A stretch of 64,000 nt of DNA, from the NCBI RefSeq assembly GCF_016773205.1, contig NZ_JAETWB010000012.1, positions 1-64,000 on the forward strand. Direction: 5' to 3'. A model generated the notes under the pieces. It saw only the letters and a list, made by a program, of their open reading frames with translations, was not told the origin of the DNA and searched no databases. How positions within the stretch are numbered: position 1 is the first letter of the stretch; each line of letters begins with the position of its first letter. Source of the stretch: Belnapia arida. GTDB taxonomy: Bacteria; Pseudomonadota; Alphaproteobacteria; Acetobacterales; Acetobacteraceae. Of the stretch, positions 33,660-46,388 are shown piece by piece. Position numbers and translations under genes: made by a program.

Positions 33660-33719
33660 GAAGCCCCTCCCTTGCCAGGCAGTCGGTCGCTCGACCATAT
33701 CTCGATACCCGCCGCCTTC

Positions 33720-33741
33720 CCTGTCAAGGCGCGCCGACAGG
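33720..33741. promoter_or_regulatory. Inverted repeat, possible TetR operator
   Basis: CCTGTC, ten bases centred on GGCGCGCC, then GACAGG. It lies 15 bp before the TetR start, in the 96-bp divergent region between the VOC operon and tetR, where TetR-type repressors usually bind. The symmetry is seen; binding is inference. Confidence 0.4.
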
Positions 33742-33755
33742 ACAGAGGGACCGCG

Positions 33756-34402
33756 TTGACCGAGAAGCCCAGGCCGGCCGAGGCCGCCCCCAGCGCCCGG
33801 GAGCGCATCCTCGACATGGCCCAGGCGCTCTTCGCCGAGCATGGCTATGCCGCCGCCTCCACCCGCGCCATCGCCCAGGCCGCCGGGGTGAACCTCGCCC
33901 AACTCCACTACCATTTCGGCGCGAAGCGGGAGCTGTTCAAAGCCGCCTACCGCCGCGGCGCCGAACAGGTGACGGAGGCCCGCCGCCGCGCCCTCGCCGA
34001 GGCCCGCGCCAAATTCGGCGAAGCGCCGATCCCGCTGGAGGCGCTGGTCCGCAGCTTCGTCACCCCCTTCATGCTGAACGGCCAGACGTCGGAAGGCCGC
34101 GCCACCATGCGCATGCATGCCCGCCTCCATACCGAGCCGGATGACATCGCCAAGGAGGTGCTGAGCGCGGTCTATGACGAGACGACGCTCGCCTATGTCG
34201 CCGAATTCCAGCGCGTGCTGCCGGAGGTTCCCCATGAGGTGCTGTGCTGGCGCCTCTACTTCATGATGGGCGCCTATCGCTACACCCTGCTCCGCACCGG
34301 CCGGCTTGAGGCCATGTCCGGCGGCGCCTGCAACAGCGGCGACTTTGAGCGGGCAGTGGCGGAGATCCTGCCCTTCCTCTGCGCCGGCCTCGCCGCACCT
34401 CC

Positions 34403-34406
<4 letters not shown>
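33756..34406 (+). CDS. TetR-family transcriptional regulator
   Basis: 216 aa from TTG 33756, preceded by GAGGGA with good spacing. The HTH is at about residues 15-60 (RERILDMAQALFAEHGYAA, then TRAIAQAAGVNLAQLHYHFG, then KRELFKAAY). The C-terminal ligand domain is of the CecR/YbiH-like type. It is divergent from the VOC-decarboxylase operon and is its likely regulator. It ends on the mfd stop with a 4-bp overlap on the opposite strand. Confidence 0.88.
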
Positions 34407-37899
<3,493 letters not shown>

Positions 37900-37903
<4 letters not shown>

Positions 37904-38220
37904 GGCCGGCGCAGACCCTCGGGAAGTCCGGCGCCCGGGCTGGCGCATTCGATGGCCATCCGGTCGAGCATCTGCGTCCGGCATTCGGGCGGGATGGGAC
38001 GGCGGCCGGTCAGCCAATCCGACAGGTCGACGTCCGGGTATTCCAGCACCGCCTCAAGCTCATCCAGCTCCGCCTCGGTGAAGCCGGCGACCAGCCGCTC
38101 GACGAAGGCGCCGATCATCAGGTCGGCTTCCTTGGTGCCGCGGTGGCGGGCGCGGAAAAGCAGGCGCCGACGGCGCGGATCAAGTTCGTTTGGTGCGGAG
38201 GCGGAGGGATCGCTGGGCAT
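37900..38220 (-). CDS. sdhE: FAD assembly factor SdhE (succinate dehydrogenase)
   Basis: 106 aa from ATG 38220; an in-frame ATG at 38247 is also possible. It carries RRRRLLFRARHRGTKEADLM with the RGxxE motif needed for covalent flavinylation of SdhA, and LEYPDVDLSDWLTG, which is family-typical. The stop overlaps the mfd start as ATGA. The sdhE-mfd pair with divergent recG is a common alphaproteobacterial arrangement. Confidence 0.92.
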
Positions 38221-38307
38221 GTCGCTGTCTGGCCTGGGGGCTGGCATATAGGGGCCCATGGGAATCCTGTCAGCCCGACGCGGCGGCCGCATCGGCGGTT
38301 CGGTGCG

Positions 38308-40389
38308 ATGAATCCGGAGCAAACCGAGCTTACCCCCCTCTTTGCGCCCCTGGGCAGCCTGCCCGGGGTGGGGCCGATGATCGCCAAACGCTTGGCGGAG
38401 GCGGTCGGCGGCAACCGGGTACTCGATCTCCTGTTCCACTTGCCGGAGCGCTACGCCACCCGCATCCGCATCGAGAGCCCGGCCGAGGCACAGGCCGATG
38501 CCGAGGTCATCCTCCCCGCCCTGGTCGTCGGCCACCGCGCCGCCCGCTCCCGCACCGGCCGCGGCTATGTGGAGATCCGCGCCGAGGCAGCCGGCAAGCC
38601 GTTGCTGGTTCGCTTCATCAACGGTAGGCTCGAATGGCTGCGGCAGCTTCTGCCGGCGGGCACGGACCGCCTCTTCGCCGGCAAGGTGAAGGCTGAGGCC
38701 GGCGCCTATTCCATGATCAACCCGTTGACCGCTACCGGTCCGGAAGGCCTACCGGAACTGGAGCCGGTCTGGCCGCTGGTCCAGGGGTTGCGCACGGGCC
38801 AGATCGTCAAGGTCATGGCCCCGGCACTGGACCGCATCCCACCCTTGCCGGAATGGCACGACCCAGCGCTGCTCCGTCGCGAGGGCTGGCCCGGCTTCGC
38901 CCCGGCGCTGCGCGCCCTACAGACCCCGGAAAGCGCGCCGCCACCGGTCCATCGCACCCGCCTTGCCTATGACGAGGCGCTGGCCGGCCAGGTCGCCCTT
39001 GCCCTGGTCCGCCGCCGCGTCCGCCAGCGCCCGGGCCGCAGCCTGGAGGGCGACGGCCGCCTCCGCGAGCAGGCACTGGCCGCCTTCGGCCATCCCCTCA
39101 CACCCTCCCAGGCTCATGCGCTGCGCGAGATCGATGCTGACCTCGTCGCCCCGCATCGCATGCTCCGCCTGCTTCAGGGCGATGTCGGCGCCGGCAAGAC
39201 GCTGGTCGCGGCGCTTGCTATGCTCCGCGCGGTCGAGGCCGGCGCCCAGGCCGCGCTGATGGCCCCGACCGAGCTCCTTGCCCGCCAGCACGCCCGCACC
39301 CTCGGCCGCCTCTGCACCCCGGCCGGCGTGCGGGTCGAGCTGTTGGCCGGCAGCGTGAAGGGTGCCCAGCGCAAGCGGGTACTCTCCGGCCTCGCCAGCG
39401 GCGCCGTGCAGATCGCCATCGGCACCCATGCGCTGTTCCAGGAAGGCGTCACCTTCCGCGACCTCGGCCTCGCCGTGGTGGATGAGCAGCACCGCTTCGG
39501 CGTCGCCCAGCGCCTGTTGCTGGCCGAGAAGGGCGGCGAGGCGGACATGTTGGTGATGACCGCGACCCCCATCCCCCGCACCCTGCTGCTGACGCAATGG
39601 GGCGAGATGGCCGTCTCCCGCCTCGCCGGCAAGCCGGCCGGGCGGCAGCCCATCACCACCACCCTGCACGGCCTCCGCAGCCTGCCCGACGTGGTCGCCG
39701 GCATCGGCCGGGCGATGGAGCGTGGCGCCCGGGTCTACTGGGTCGTCCCCCATGTCGCCGAATCGGAGCTGGTGGACATGGCCGCCGCCGAGACCCGCTT
39801 CGCCGAGCTGTCGGAGCGCTTCCCCGGCCAGGTCGGCCTCGCCCATGGCCGGCTCGACCCGGACATCCGCGAGCAGGCCATCCGGGACTTCGCCGCCGGC
39901 CGGACCAGGCTGCTGGTCGCCACCACCGTCATCGAGGTCGGCGTCGACGTGCCGGAGGCGACGGTGATGGTGGTGGAGCATGCCGACCAGTTCGGCCTCG
40001 CCCAGCTCCACCAGCTGCGCGGCCGGGTCGGCCGCGGCTCGGAGGCCAGCTACTGCATGCTGCTTTATGACGAGGCCCTCGGCCTTGCCTCCCGCGAGCG
40101 CCTGCTGACACTCCGCGACACCGAGGACGGCTTCGCCATCGCCGATGCCGATTTCCGCCTGCGTGGCGGCGGCGAGGCGCTCGGCACCAAGCAGTCCGGC
40201 GCCCCGGTCTTCCGCCTCGGCCTGGCTGAGGCGGAGGCGCAGGACGGCCTCGTCACCATGGCCAACCGCGACGCTGCCCTGCTGCTGGAGAAGGACCCGG
40301 GCCTCGCCGCCCCCCGTGGCCAGGCGGTGCGCCTGCTGCTCCGCCTCTTCGGCAAGGAGGCTGCCATGGAAACCTTGAGGGCGGGTTGA
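38308..40389 (+). CDS. recG: ATP-dependent DNA helicase RecG
   Basis: 693 aa from ATG 38308. The N-terminal wedge/OB domain starts LGSLPGVGPMIAKRLAEAVG. Helicase motifs follow: LQGDVGAGKTLVAALAM (I), DEQHRFGV (II), TATPIPRT (III), TTVIEVGVDVPEA and QLHQLRGRVGRG (VI). RecG reverses stalled forks and processes branched DNA. It is divergent from sdhE-mfd, 87 bp away. Length matches the family. Confidence 0.97.
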   Translation: MNPEQTELTPLFAPLGSLPGVGPMIAKRLAEAVGGNRVLDLLFHLPERYATRIRIESPAEAQADAEVILPALVVGHRAARSRTGRGYVEIRAEAAGKPLLVRFINGRLEWLRQLLPAGTDRLFAGKVKAEAGAYSMINPLTATGPEGLPELEPVWPLVQGLRTGQIVKVMAPALDRIPPLPEWHDPALLRREGWPGFAPALRALQTPESAPPPVHRTRLAYDEALAGQVALALVRRRVRQRPGRSLEGDGRLREQALAAFGHPLTPSQAHALREIDADLVAPHRMLRLLQGDVGAGKTLVAALAMLRAVEAGAQAALMAPTELLARQHARTLGRLCTPAGVRVELLAGSVKGAQRKRVLSGLASGAVQIAIGTHALFQEGVTFRDLGLAVVDEQHRFGVAQRLLLAEKGGEADMLVMTATPIPRTLLLTQWGEMAVSRLAGKPAGRQPITTTLHGLRSLPDVVAGIGRAMERGARVYWVVPHVAESELVDMAAAETRFAELSERFPGQVGLAHGRLDPDIREQAIRDFAAGRTRLLVATTVIEVGVDVPEATVMVVEHADQFGLAQLHQLRGRVGRGSEASYCMLLYDEALGLASRERLLTLRDTEDGFAIADADFRLRGGGEALGTKQSGAPVFRLGLAEAEAQDGLVTMANRDAALLLEKDPGLAAPRGQAVRLLLRLFGKEAAMETLRAG

Positions 40390-40445
40390 ACCAAGGGGGG
40401 TCTTGCAAAGCCGGCACATCCCGGTAAGTCCCCCCGCCGGGCTGC

Positions 40446-41192
40446 ATGATGGGGGGTCTTGCCTTGGCTGCGCTGATCGAGATCGAGCGCCTGACCAAAC
40501 GCTTCGCCGGCTTCACCGCGGTGGACGACGTCTCATTCAGCGTGGAACGGGGCGAGGTGCTGGGCTTCCTCGGCCCCAACGGTGCCGGGAAATCCACCAC
40601 GATGCGGATGCTGGCCGGCTTCATGCCGCCCTCCGCCGGCACCGCCCGCATCTGCGGCGCCGATGTGGTGGAGCAGCCGGTGGAGGCCAAGCGCAACCTT
40701 GGCTTCCTCCCCGAGGGCGCGCCGACCTACCCGGAGATGACGGTCGCCGGCTTCCTCGCCTTCACCGGCCGCATCCGCGGCTACCGGGGCAGCGAGCTGG
40801 CCGACCGCACCGCCCATGCCATGGCGCTCACCCAGCTCGAAGGCGTCCGCCTGCAGCCGATCGAGACCCTCTCCAAGGGGTTCAAGCGCCGCGTCGGCCT
40901 CGCCCAGGCCCTGTTGCATGACCCGCCCGTGCTGGTGCTGGACGAGCCGACCGACGGCCTCGACCCCAACCAAAAGCACGAGGTGCGCGAGCTGATCCGC
41001 CGCATGGCGCCCGAGAAGGCCATCGTCATCAGCACCCATATCCTGGAGGAGGTCGGCGCCGTCTGCACCCGCGCCATCATCATCGCCCGCGGCAGGGTGG
41101 TGGTGGATGCGCCGCCTTCCGTGCTGGAGGAGCGGGGCAGCAGCCTCGACGACGTCTTCCGCCGCCTCACCCTCGGGCAGGAGGCCGCCTGA
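40446..41192 (+). CDS. ABC transporter ATP-binding protein (GldA-like)
   Basis: 248 aa; a TTG at 40464 with a G-run upstream may be the true start (giving MAALIEIERLTKRF). It has Walker A GPNGAGKST, a signature-like LSKGFKRRVGLAQAL, Walker B VLVLDEPTDGLDP and His switch STHILEE. It resembles the ATPase of the gliding-type GldAFG/ABC-2 exporters. The permease start overlaps its stop (TGATG). The substrate is not known. Confidence 0.88.
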   Translation: MMGGLALAALIEIERLTKRFAGFTAVDDVSFSVERGEVLGFLGPNGAGKSTTMRMLAGFMPPSAGTARICGADVVEQPVEAKRNLGFLPEGAPTYPEMTVAGFLAFTGRIRGYRGSELADRTAHAMALTQLEGVRLQPIETLSKGFKRRVGLAQALLHDPPVLVLDEPTDGLDPNQKHEVRELIRRMAPEKAIVISTHILEEVGAVCTRAIIIARGRVVVDAPPSVLEERGSSLDDVFRRLTLGQEAA

Positions 41193-41923
41193 TGCGCGCC
41201 GCCCTCACCGTTGCCCGGCGCGAACTGGCCGGCTACTTCGCCACGCCGGTCGCCACGGTCTTCATCGTCATCTTCCTGGTCCTGGCCGGTGCGCTCACCT
41301 TCACCCTCGGCAACTTCTTCGGCCGCGGCCAGGCGGACCTCGTACCTTTCTTCTCCTTCATCCCCTGGCTCTTCCTCTTCCTCGTCCCCGCGCTGACCAT
41401 GCGCCTCTGGGCGGAGGAGCGGCGCCTCGGCACGATCGAGCTGCTGCTGACCCTGCCCCTGCCGCAATGGGCGGCGGTGCTCGGCAAATTCCTCGCAGCC
41501 TGGGCCTTCTGCGGAATCGCACTGGCGCTGACCTTCCCGCTCTGGATCACCGTCAACATCCTTGGCTCGCCCGACAACGGCGTGATCCTCTCGGGCTATG
41601 TCGGCTGCCTGCTGGTCGCCGGCGCCTATCTGGCGCTCGGCGCCGCGGTCTCGGCCTTGACGCGGAACCAAGTGATCGCCTTCGTCCTCGCCGTCGCCCT
41701 CTGCTTCCTCTTCGCTGCCGCCGGCAGCCCCGTCGTCACCGAATTCCTCGACACGCGACTACCGGTGCTGGCCGAGATCGCCCGCAACCTCTCCGTCGCG
41801 GATCGCTTCGGCGGCTTCACCCGCGGCGTCATCGCGGCGCGGGACCTCATCTGGTTCGCCAGCTTCATCGGCTTCTTCCTCTTCGTGAATGCCGTCGTGC
41901 TCGACCATCGGAAGGCGGACTAG
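41192..41923 (+). CDS. ABC-2 type permease (GldF-like)
   Basis: 243 aa with about six membrane segments, for example FIVIFLVLAGALTFTLG, LVPFFSFIPWLFLFLVPALTM, AFVLAVALCFLFAAAG and FIGFFLFVNAVVL. RLWAEERRLGTIELLLTLPL is the typical ABC-2 cytoplasmic loop. It partners the preceding ATPase, with a 1-nt overlap. Confidence 0.88.
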   Translation: MRAALTVARRELAGYFATPVATVFIVIFLVLAGALTFTLGNFFGRGQADLVPFFSFIPWLFLFLVPALTMRLWAEERRLGTIELLLTLPLPQWAAVLGKFLAAWAFCGIALALTFPLWITVNILGSPDNGVILSGYVGCLLVAGAYLALGAAVSALTRNQVIAFVLAVALCFLFAAAGSPVVTEFLDTRLPVLAEIARNLSVADRFGGFTRGVIAARDLIWFASFIGFFLFVNAVVLDHRKAD

Positions 41924-41927
41924 TCCC

Positions 41928-43874
41928 ATGAGCGAGACCACACCGCGCCGCGGCAGCCGCCGCCTCGGCACCTCCGCCCTCGGCCTGCTGGCCGCTGCTG
42001 TGCTCGTTATCGGCGTCAACATGCTGGCCGACCGGCTGCTGCCGCGCGCCCGCATCGACCTGACGAGCCAGGGCCTCTACACTCTCTCCGGCGGCACGCG
42101 GCAGATCCTCGGCGGGTTGCAGGACCCGATCACGCTGCGCCTCTTCTACTCGCGCCGGCTTGGTGCCGAGATCCCGATGTATGGCGCCTATGCCGACCGG
42201 GTGCGCGAGATGCTGGCGGAATACGTCTCGCTCTCGAAGGACAAGGTGAAGCTCGAAGTCTTCGACCCGGAGCCCTTCTCCGAGATCGAGGACCGCGCGA
42301 TGGCCTATGGCCTTCAGGGCGTGCCGGTCGATCAGTCAGGCGAGCAGGTCTATTTTGGCCTCGCTGGCACCAACCTCGTCGATGACGAGCGCGTCCTCGC
42401 CTTCTTCCAGCCGGACCGCGAGCGTTTCCTCGAGGCCGATCTGACGCGCCTTGTCTACGAGCTTTCCAACCCGCGCCGCCCCACCATCGGCGTCATGTCG
42501 CCCCTGCCGCTGAACGGCGACCCGCGCGCGATGATGTTGCGCCAGCCCCAGCTCGCCCAGCCGGCCGCGGTGATGACGCAGCTCCGCCAGTATTTCACCG
42601 TGAAGGACGTCGCACTCGACGCCCAGGTGATCGACCCGGATGTGCAGGTCCTCCTCCTCGCCCATCCACAGGGGCTGGGCGACGCGGCGCAATACGCCGT
42701 CGACCAGTTCGTCATGCGTGGCGGCAAGCTTTTCCTGCTGGTCGACCCGCATTCGGAGAGCCAAGCCGCCCGTCCCGGCCCGACCGGCCAGCCGCAGACT
42801 AACACCTCCTCCTCGCTCGACCGTCTGCTGAACGCCTGGGGCATCGATGCATCCTCCGACAAGGTGGTGCTCGACCTGCGCGGCGCCTGGCGCGTCCGCG
42901 CTGGCCCCGGCGACCGCGTCCAGGCCGTGGACTACCTCGCCTGGTACAACCTCCAGGGCGACAGCCTGAACCGCTCCGAGGTCTCGCTCGCCCAGCTCGA
43001 CCAGGTCACCGTCGCCTCCGCCGGCGAGCTGCGGAAGCGCGAGGGCAGCACGGTGGAATTCACCCCGCTGCTGACCTCCTCCGCACAGAGCATGGTGGTG
43101 GACGCTGCCCGCGTCAGCCAGGACCCAAGCCCGGCGCGCCTGCTCGCCGATTTCCGCGCCGACGGCAGCCGCCACGTCCTCGCCGCCCGGCTGCGCGGCG
43201 AGCTTGCTTCCGCCTTCCCGGATGGCCCGCCGCCGCTCGCTGAGGGCCAGCAGCGCCCGGAAGGTTTCCCCGCCCATCTCGCCCGCAGCCAGGGTCCGGC
43301 CAATCTCGTCGTCATTAACGACAGCGACATCCTGGAGGACCGCTTCTGGGTCCGCATCCAGGATTTCTTCGGCCAGGCGATGGCGACGCCGATCAGCGGC
43401 AACGGCGCCTTCGTCAGCAACATCACCGACACGCTTGGCGGTTCCGACGCGCTGATCTCGCTCCGCTCCCGCGGCGAGAGCCTCCGCCCCTTCGAGTTGG
43501 TGGAGGACATCCGCCGCAATGCCGACGCCCAGTACCGCCAGACCGAGCGCCAGCTGACCCAGAGGCTGGAGGAGACGGAGCGCCGCCTGCGCGAGCTGCG
43601 CCAGGGCACCCCGACCGCCCCCGGCGCCGAGCGCAACGCAAGCCAAGCCGTCATCACGCCCGAGCAGCGCACCGAGATCGACCGCGCCCGCGAGGAGATC
43701 CTTGCCACCCGCCGCCAGCTCCGCGCGGTGCAGCTCGAGCTGCGCCGCGACATCGAGGGGCTGGAGACGACGCTTCGCCTGGTCAACATCGCCCTCGTCC
43801 CGGCGCTGCTGACCCTCTTCGCCATCGGCCTCGCCGTGCTGCGGCAGCGCCGCCGCGCCGCCGCCCGGGCCTGA
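41928..43874 (+). CDS. GldG-like ABC-associated protein
   Basis: 648 aa from ATG 41928. It has an N-terminal membrane helix (LGLLAAAVLVIGVNMLAD), a large extracytoplasmic domain typical of the ABC-type uncharacterised transport system family (YTLSGGTRQIL, FDPEPFSEIEDRA), a coiled-coil-like stretch rich in Glu/Arg near residues 530-600, and a C-terminal helix (ALVPALLTLFAIGLAVL). It probably forms the periplasmic part of the ABC system. Four bp separate it from the permease. Confidence 0.85.
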   Translation: MSETTPRRGSRRLGTSALGLLAAAVLVIGVNMLADRLLPRARIDLTSQGLYTLSGGTRQILGGLQDPITLRLFYSRRLGAEIPMYGAYADRVREMLAEYVSLSKDKVKLEVFDPEPFSEIEDRAMAYGLQGVPVDQSGEQVYFGLAGTNLVDDERVLAFFQPDRERFLEADLTRLVYELSNPRRPTIGVMSPLPLNGDPRAMMLRQPQLAQPAAVMTQLRQYFTVKDVALDAQVIDPDVQVLLLAHPQGLGDAAQYAVDQFVMRGGKLFLLVDPHSESQAARPGPTGQPQTNTSSSLDRLLNAWGIDASSDKVVLDLRGAWRVRAGPGDRVQAVDYLAWYNLQGDSLNRSEVSLAQLDQVTVASAGELRKREGSTVEFTPLLTSSAQSMVVDAARVSQDPSPARLLADFRADGSRHVLAARLRGELASAFPDGPPPLAEGQQRPEGFPAHLARSQGPANLVVINDSDILEDRFWVRIQDFFGQAMATPISGNGAFVSNITDTLGGSDALISLRSRGESLRPFELVEDIRRNADAQYRQTERQLTQRLEETERRLRELRQGTPTAPGAERNASQAVITPEQRTEIDRAREEILATRRQLRAVQLELRRDIEGLETTLRLVNIALVPALLTLFAIGLAVLRQRRRAAARA

Positions 43875-43884
43875 GGAGACATCG

Positions 43885-44907
43885 ATGCAACGCCGGACCC
43901 TGCTGCTTCTCGGCGGCGGCGCCATCGTAACGGTGGGCGCCGCGCTTTTGCTCACCCCCCAGACCTTGCAAAAGGAGGTCGCCCCGCCCGCCGCCAGCCT
44001 CGCCTTCCCCGGCCTTGCCCCACGTCTTGCCGAGGCGGCGAGGATCGAGATCCGCAAGCATGACGGCAGCCTCACCCTGCTCCGCCAGGGCGAGTCCTGG
44101 GTTCTGTCGGAGAAGGGCAACTACCCCGTCCGTCCTGAGCGGGTGCGCGAGTTGCTGGTCGGCCTCACCGAACTGCGCCTGGTGGAGCCGCGCACCGCCG
44201 ATCCCGGCCAGCACGACCGGCTGGGCGTCGACGATCCCTCCCGCCCTGGCAGCACCGCCCTGTTGCTGCGCGTCCTCGCCGCCGGGGACCAACCGGTCGC
44301 CGAAATCGTCATCGGCCGCCGCCGCGTGCGCACCCAGGGCAACGTGCCGGAGAGCGCCTATATCCGCCGCCCCGCCGAGAGCCAGGCCTGGCTCGCCGAG
44401 GGCCGCCTGCCCGCCGATGCCGATGCGCAGCTCTGGCTCGACCGCGACATCGCCAATATCGCCGGGGACCGCGTGCGCCGCGTCACCATCCGCCGTGCCG
44501 ACGAGCCGGAGTTGATGCTCGCCCGCGGCGACGAGGCCGAGGCGAAGCTCCGCCTCGAACAGCCCCTCGACCCGCGTCCGCTTGACGACGTCTCGCTCGA
44601 TGAGGTGGCGCGTGGCTTCGAATTCCTCACCTTCCTCGACGTGAAGCCCGCCGCCGAGGCGCCCGGCCGCGCTTTGGGCGAGTCCCGGTTCGCCCTCATC
44701 GACGGCCTCGCCGTCACCGTCGCCCCGAGCCATGAAGGCGAAACCCTTTGGATCCGCCTCGCCGCCGAGGGCCCGGGCAGCGAGCCGCTCAACGCCCGCT
44801 GGCGAAACTGGAGCTACCAGGTCGGCGTGTGGAAGGAGAAAGCCTTCATCCCCCGGTTCGAGGATCTCATGCCCCGCGCCGCGCCGCCACCGCCGCAGGC
44901 CCGATGA
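43885..44907 (+). CDS. DUF4340 domain protein
   Basis: 340 aa with an N-terminal membrane anchor (LLLLGGGAIVTVGAALLL) and the DUF4340 pattern (IEIRKHDGSLTLLRQGESWVL, PVRPERVRELLVGLTELRLVE). In many proteobacteria this gene is the fixed last member of GldA-GldF-GldG type operons, as here. Its biochemical role is unknown. It probably packs against the GldG-like protein in the periplasm. Confidence 0.85.
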   Translation: MQRRTLLLLGGGAIVTVGAALLLTPQTLQKEVAPPAASLAFPGLAPRLAEAARIEIRKHDGSLTLLRQGESWVLSEKGNYPVRPERVRELLVGLTELRLVEPRTADPGQHDRLGVDDPSRPGSTALLLRVLAAGDQPVAEIVIGRRRVRTQGNVPESAYIRRPAESQAWLAEGRLPADADAQLWLDRDIANIAGDRVRRVTIRRADEPELMLARGDEAEAKLRLEQPLDPRPLDDVSLDEVARGFEFLTFLDVKPAAEAPGRALGESRFALIDGLAVTVAPSHEGETLWIRLAAEGPGSEPLNARWRNWSYQVGVWKEKAFIPRFEDLMPRAAPPPPQAR

Positions 44908-45332
44908 GCACCCGCGAGTATCCCGACCGCCCCTGGGTCGGCATCGGCATCGTCGTCTTCGACGGCGACCGCGTGCTGCTCGCCCGGCGCGGCAAGCCGC
45001 CCCGCGTCGGCAGCTGGTCGCTCCCCGGCGGCGCCCAGCATCTCGGCGAGCGGGCCGAGGCCGCCGCCAGGCGCGAGCTCTTCGAGGAGACCGGCATCGA
45101 GGCCGGCCCGCTCGAACTGGCCGCCGTGGTCGATGCCATCACCACCGACCCGGGCGGCGCCACGCGCTACCACTACACCATCATCGATTTCTGCGGCCGC
45201 CGCACCGGCGGTGAGGGCCGTCCCGGCGACGATGTCTCCGCCATCGCCTGGGCCCTGCCGGAGGAGCTCGCCACCTACGACCTGACGCCGGACGTGCTCA
45301 GGGTTATCGCCGAAGCTCGCCAACGCCTGTAG
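44904..45332 (+). CDS. Nudix hydrolase
   Basis: 142 aa from ATG 44904, overlapping the DUF4340 stop as ATGA. The Nudix box is complete (G-x5-E-x7-REL-x-EE-x-GI, starting GGAQHLGERAEAAARREL). It hydrolyses a nucleoside diphosphate linked to some other moiety, substrate unknown, and resembles the ADP-ribose pyrophosphatase-like members. Coupling to a membrane-transport operon may be coincidental. Confidence 0.9.
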   Translation: MSTREYPDRPWVGIGIVVFDGDRVLLARRGKPPRVGSWSLPGGAQHLGERAEAAARRELFEETGIEAGPLELAAVVDAITTDPGGATRYHYTIIDFCGRRTGGEGRPGDDVSAIAWALPEELATYDLTPDVLRVIAEARQRL

Positions 45333-45358
45333 CCTGCACCGCGACAGGAGGTCGCGCC

Positions 45359-46351
45359 ATGCCGGGACGTCGCAGCATCCTCACCGCAGGCGCTACCCTG
45401 CTCGCTGACCCTGCCTTCGCCCAACCCGTCGCAGGCGGCCGCCCCTTACGGCTGATCGTGCCCTTTCCGCCCGGCGGAGCTATCGACATCCTCGGCAGGC
45501 TGATCGCCGAGCGCCTCGGGACGCTGCTCGCCCAGACTGTCGTCACCGAGAACCGCGGCGGAGCCGGCGGCAATATCGGCGCCGATGCCCTGGCAAAATC
45601 GCCGTCCGATGGCTCCGCCATCGGCCTCATCGGCGCCACCACGCTTTGCGCTGCGCCCTTCCTATACAAATCCCTGTCCTTCGACCCGCAGCGCGACCTC
45701 GCCCCCATTTCCAACGTTACCACCGGCCCGGTGCTTTGCGTGGTGAACGCCGATACGGCGGCGAAGCGTGGATGGAGCGACTTCCCTGCCCTCATTGCCT
45801 GGTCCAGGGCACAGCCGGAGCAGGTGACGATGGGCTCCTCCGGCACCGGCACCACCAGCCACCTGACCATCGCCGCGGTGAACCAGGCAACCGGGGCGCG
45901 CATCACCCATGTTCCCTATCGTGGCGGCGGCCCGGCCATCTCCGACCTGCTCGCAGGAACCATCGACATGATGTTCGACGTCATGCCGGCGTTGATGCCG
46001 CATGTGGAGGCAGGCCGTTTCAGACCCCTCGCCGTCAGCAGCGCCGAGCGCTTGCCCTTCCTGCCGGATGTGCCGGGGATGAGGGACCTCGCGGCCCTCG
46101 GCCTCGGCGACCTAGACATCCAAAGCTGGAACGCGATGATGGCCCCGGGTAGCACCCCCGCCCCGGTCCTTGCCCAGCTCAACGAGACGGTGAGGCGGAT
46201 CGCCGCCGACCCCGCCTTCGTCGAACGCCTGCGCCCGCTCGGCTACCAGGTCCTCACCAGCGAGACGCCCGAGGCGCTCACCGCCCGCATCCAGGCGGAG
46301 ACCCCGCGGTGGAAGCGTCTCGTCGAGATCTCAGGCGCCCGCCTGGACTAG
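45359..46351 (+). CDS. Tripartite tricarboxylate transporter (Bug/TctC) binding protein
   Basis: 330 aa. The signal peptide MPGRRSILTAGATLLADPAFAQ carries twin arginines (Tat-like). The family core is clear: RPLRLIVPFPPGGAIDILGRL, ENRGGAGGNIGADALAKS and MGSSGTGTTSHLT. Such periplasmic proteins bind carboxylates and similar small acids. No TctA or TctB genes are nearby, which is common for the many orphan Bug proteins of this group. Confidence 0.92.
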   Translation: MPGRRSILTAGATLLADPAFAQPVAGGRPLRLIVPFPPGGAIDILGRLIAERLGTLLAQTVVTENRGGAGGNIGADALAKSPSDGSAIGLIGATTLCAAPFLYKSLSFDPQRDLAPISNVTTGPVLCVVNADTAAKRGWSDFPALIAWSRAQPEQVTMGSSGTGTTSHLTIAAVNQATGARITHVPYRGGGPAISDLLAGTIDMMFDVMPALMPHVEAGRFRPLAVSSAERLPFLPDVPGMRDLAALGLGDLDIQSWNAMMAPGSTPAPVLAQLNETVRRIAADPAFVERLRPLGYQVLTSETPEALTARIQAETPRWKRLVEISGARLD

Positions 46352-46388
46352 CCAGCCCGGATCCCAGCTCGGCGGGGCCGCATCGGGA

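Noticed and set aside
42336-44120. 594-codon leftward frame opposite the GldG-like gene
   Set aside because: Shadow frame; the forward gene has membrane helices and family motifs and is packed in an operon.
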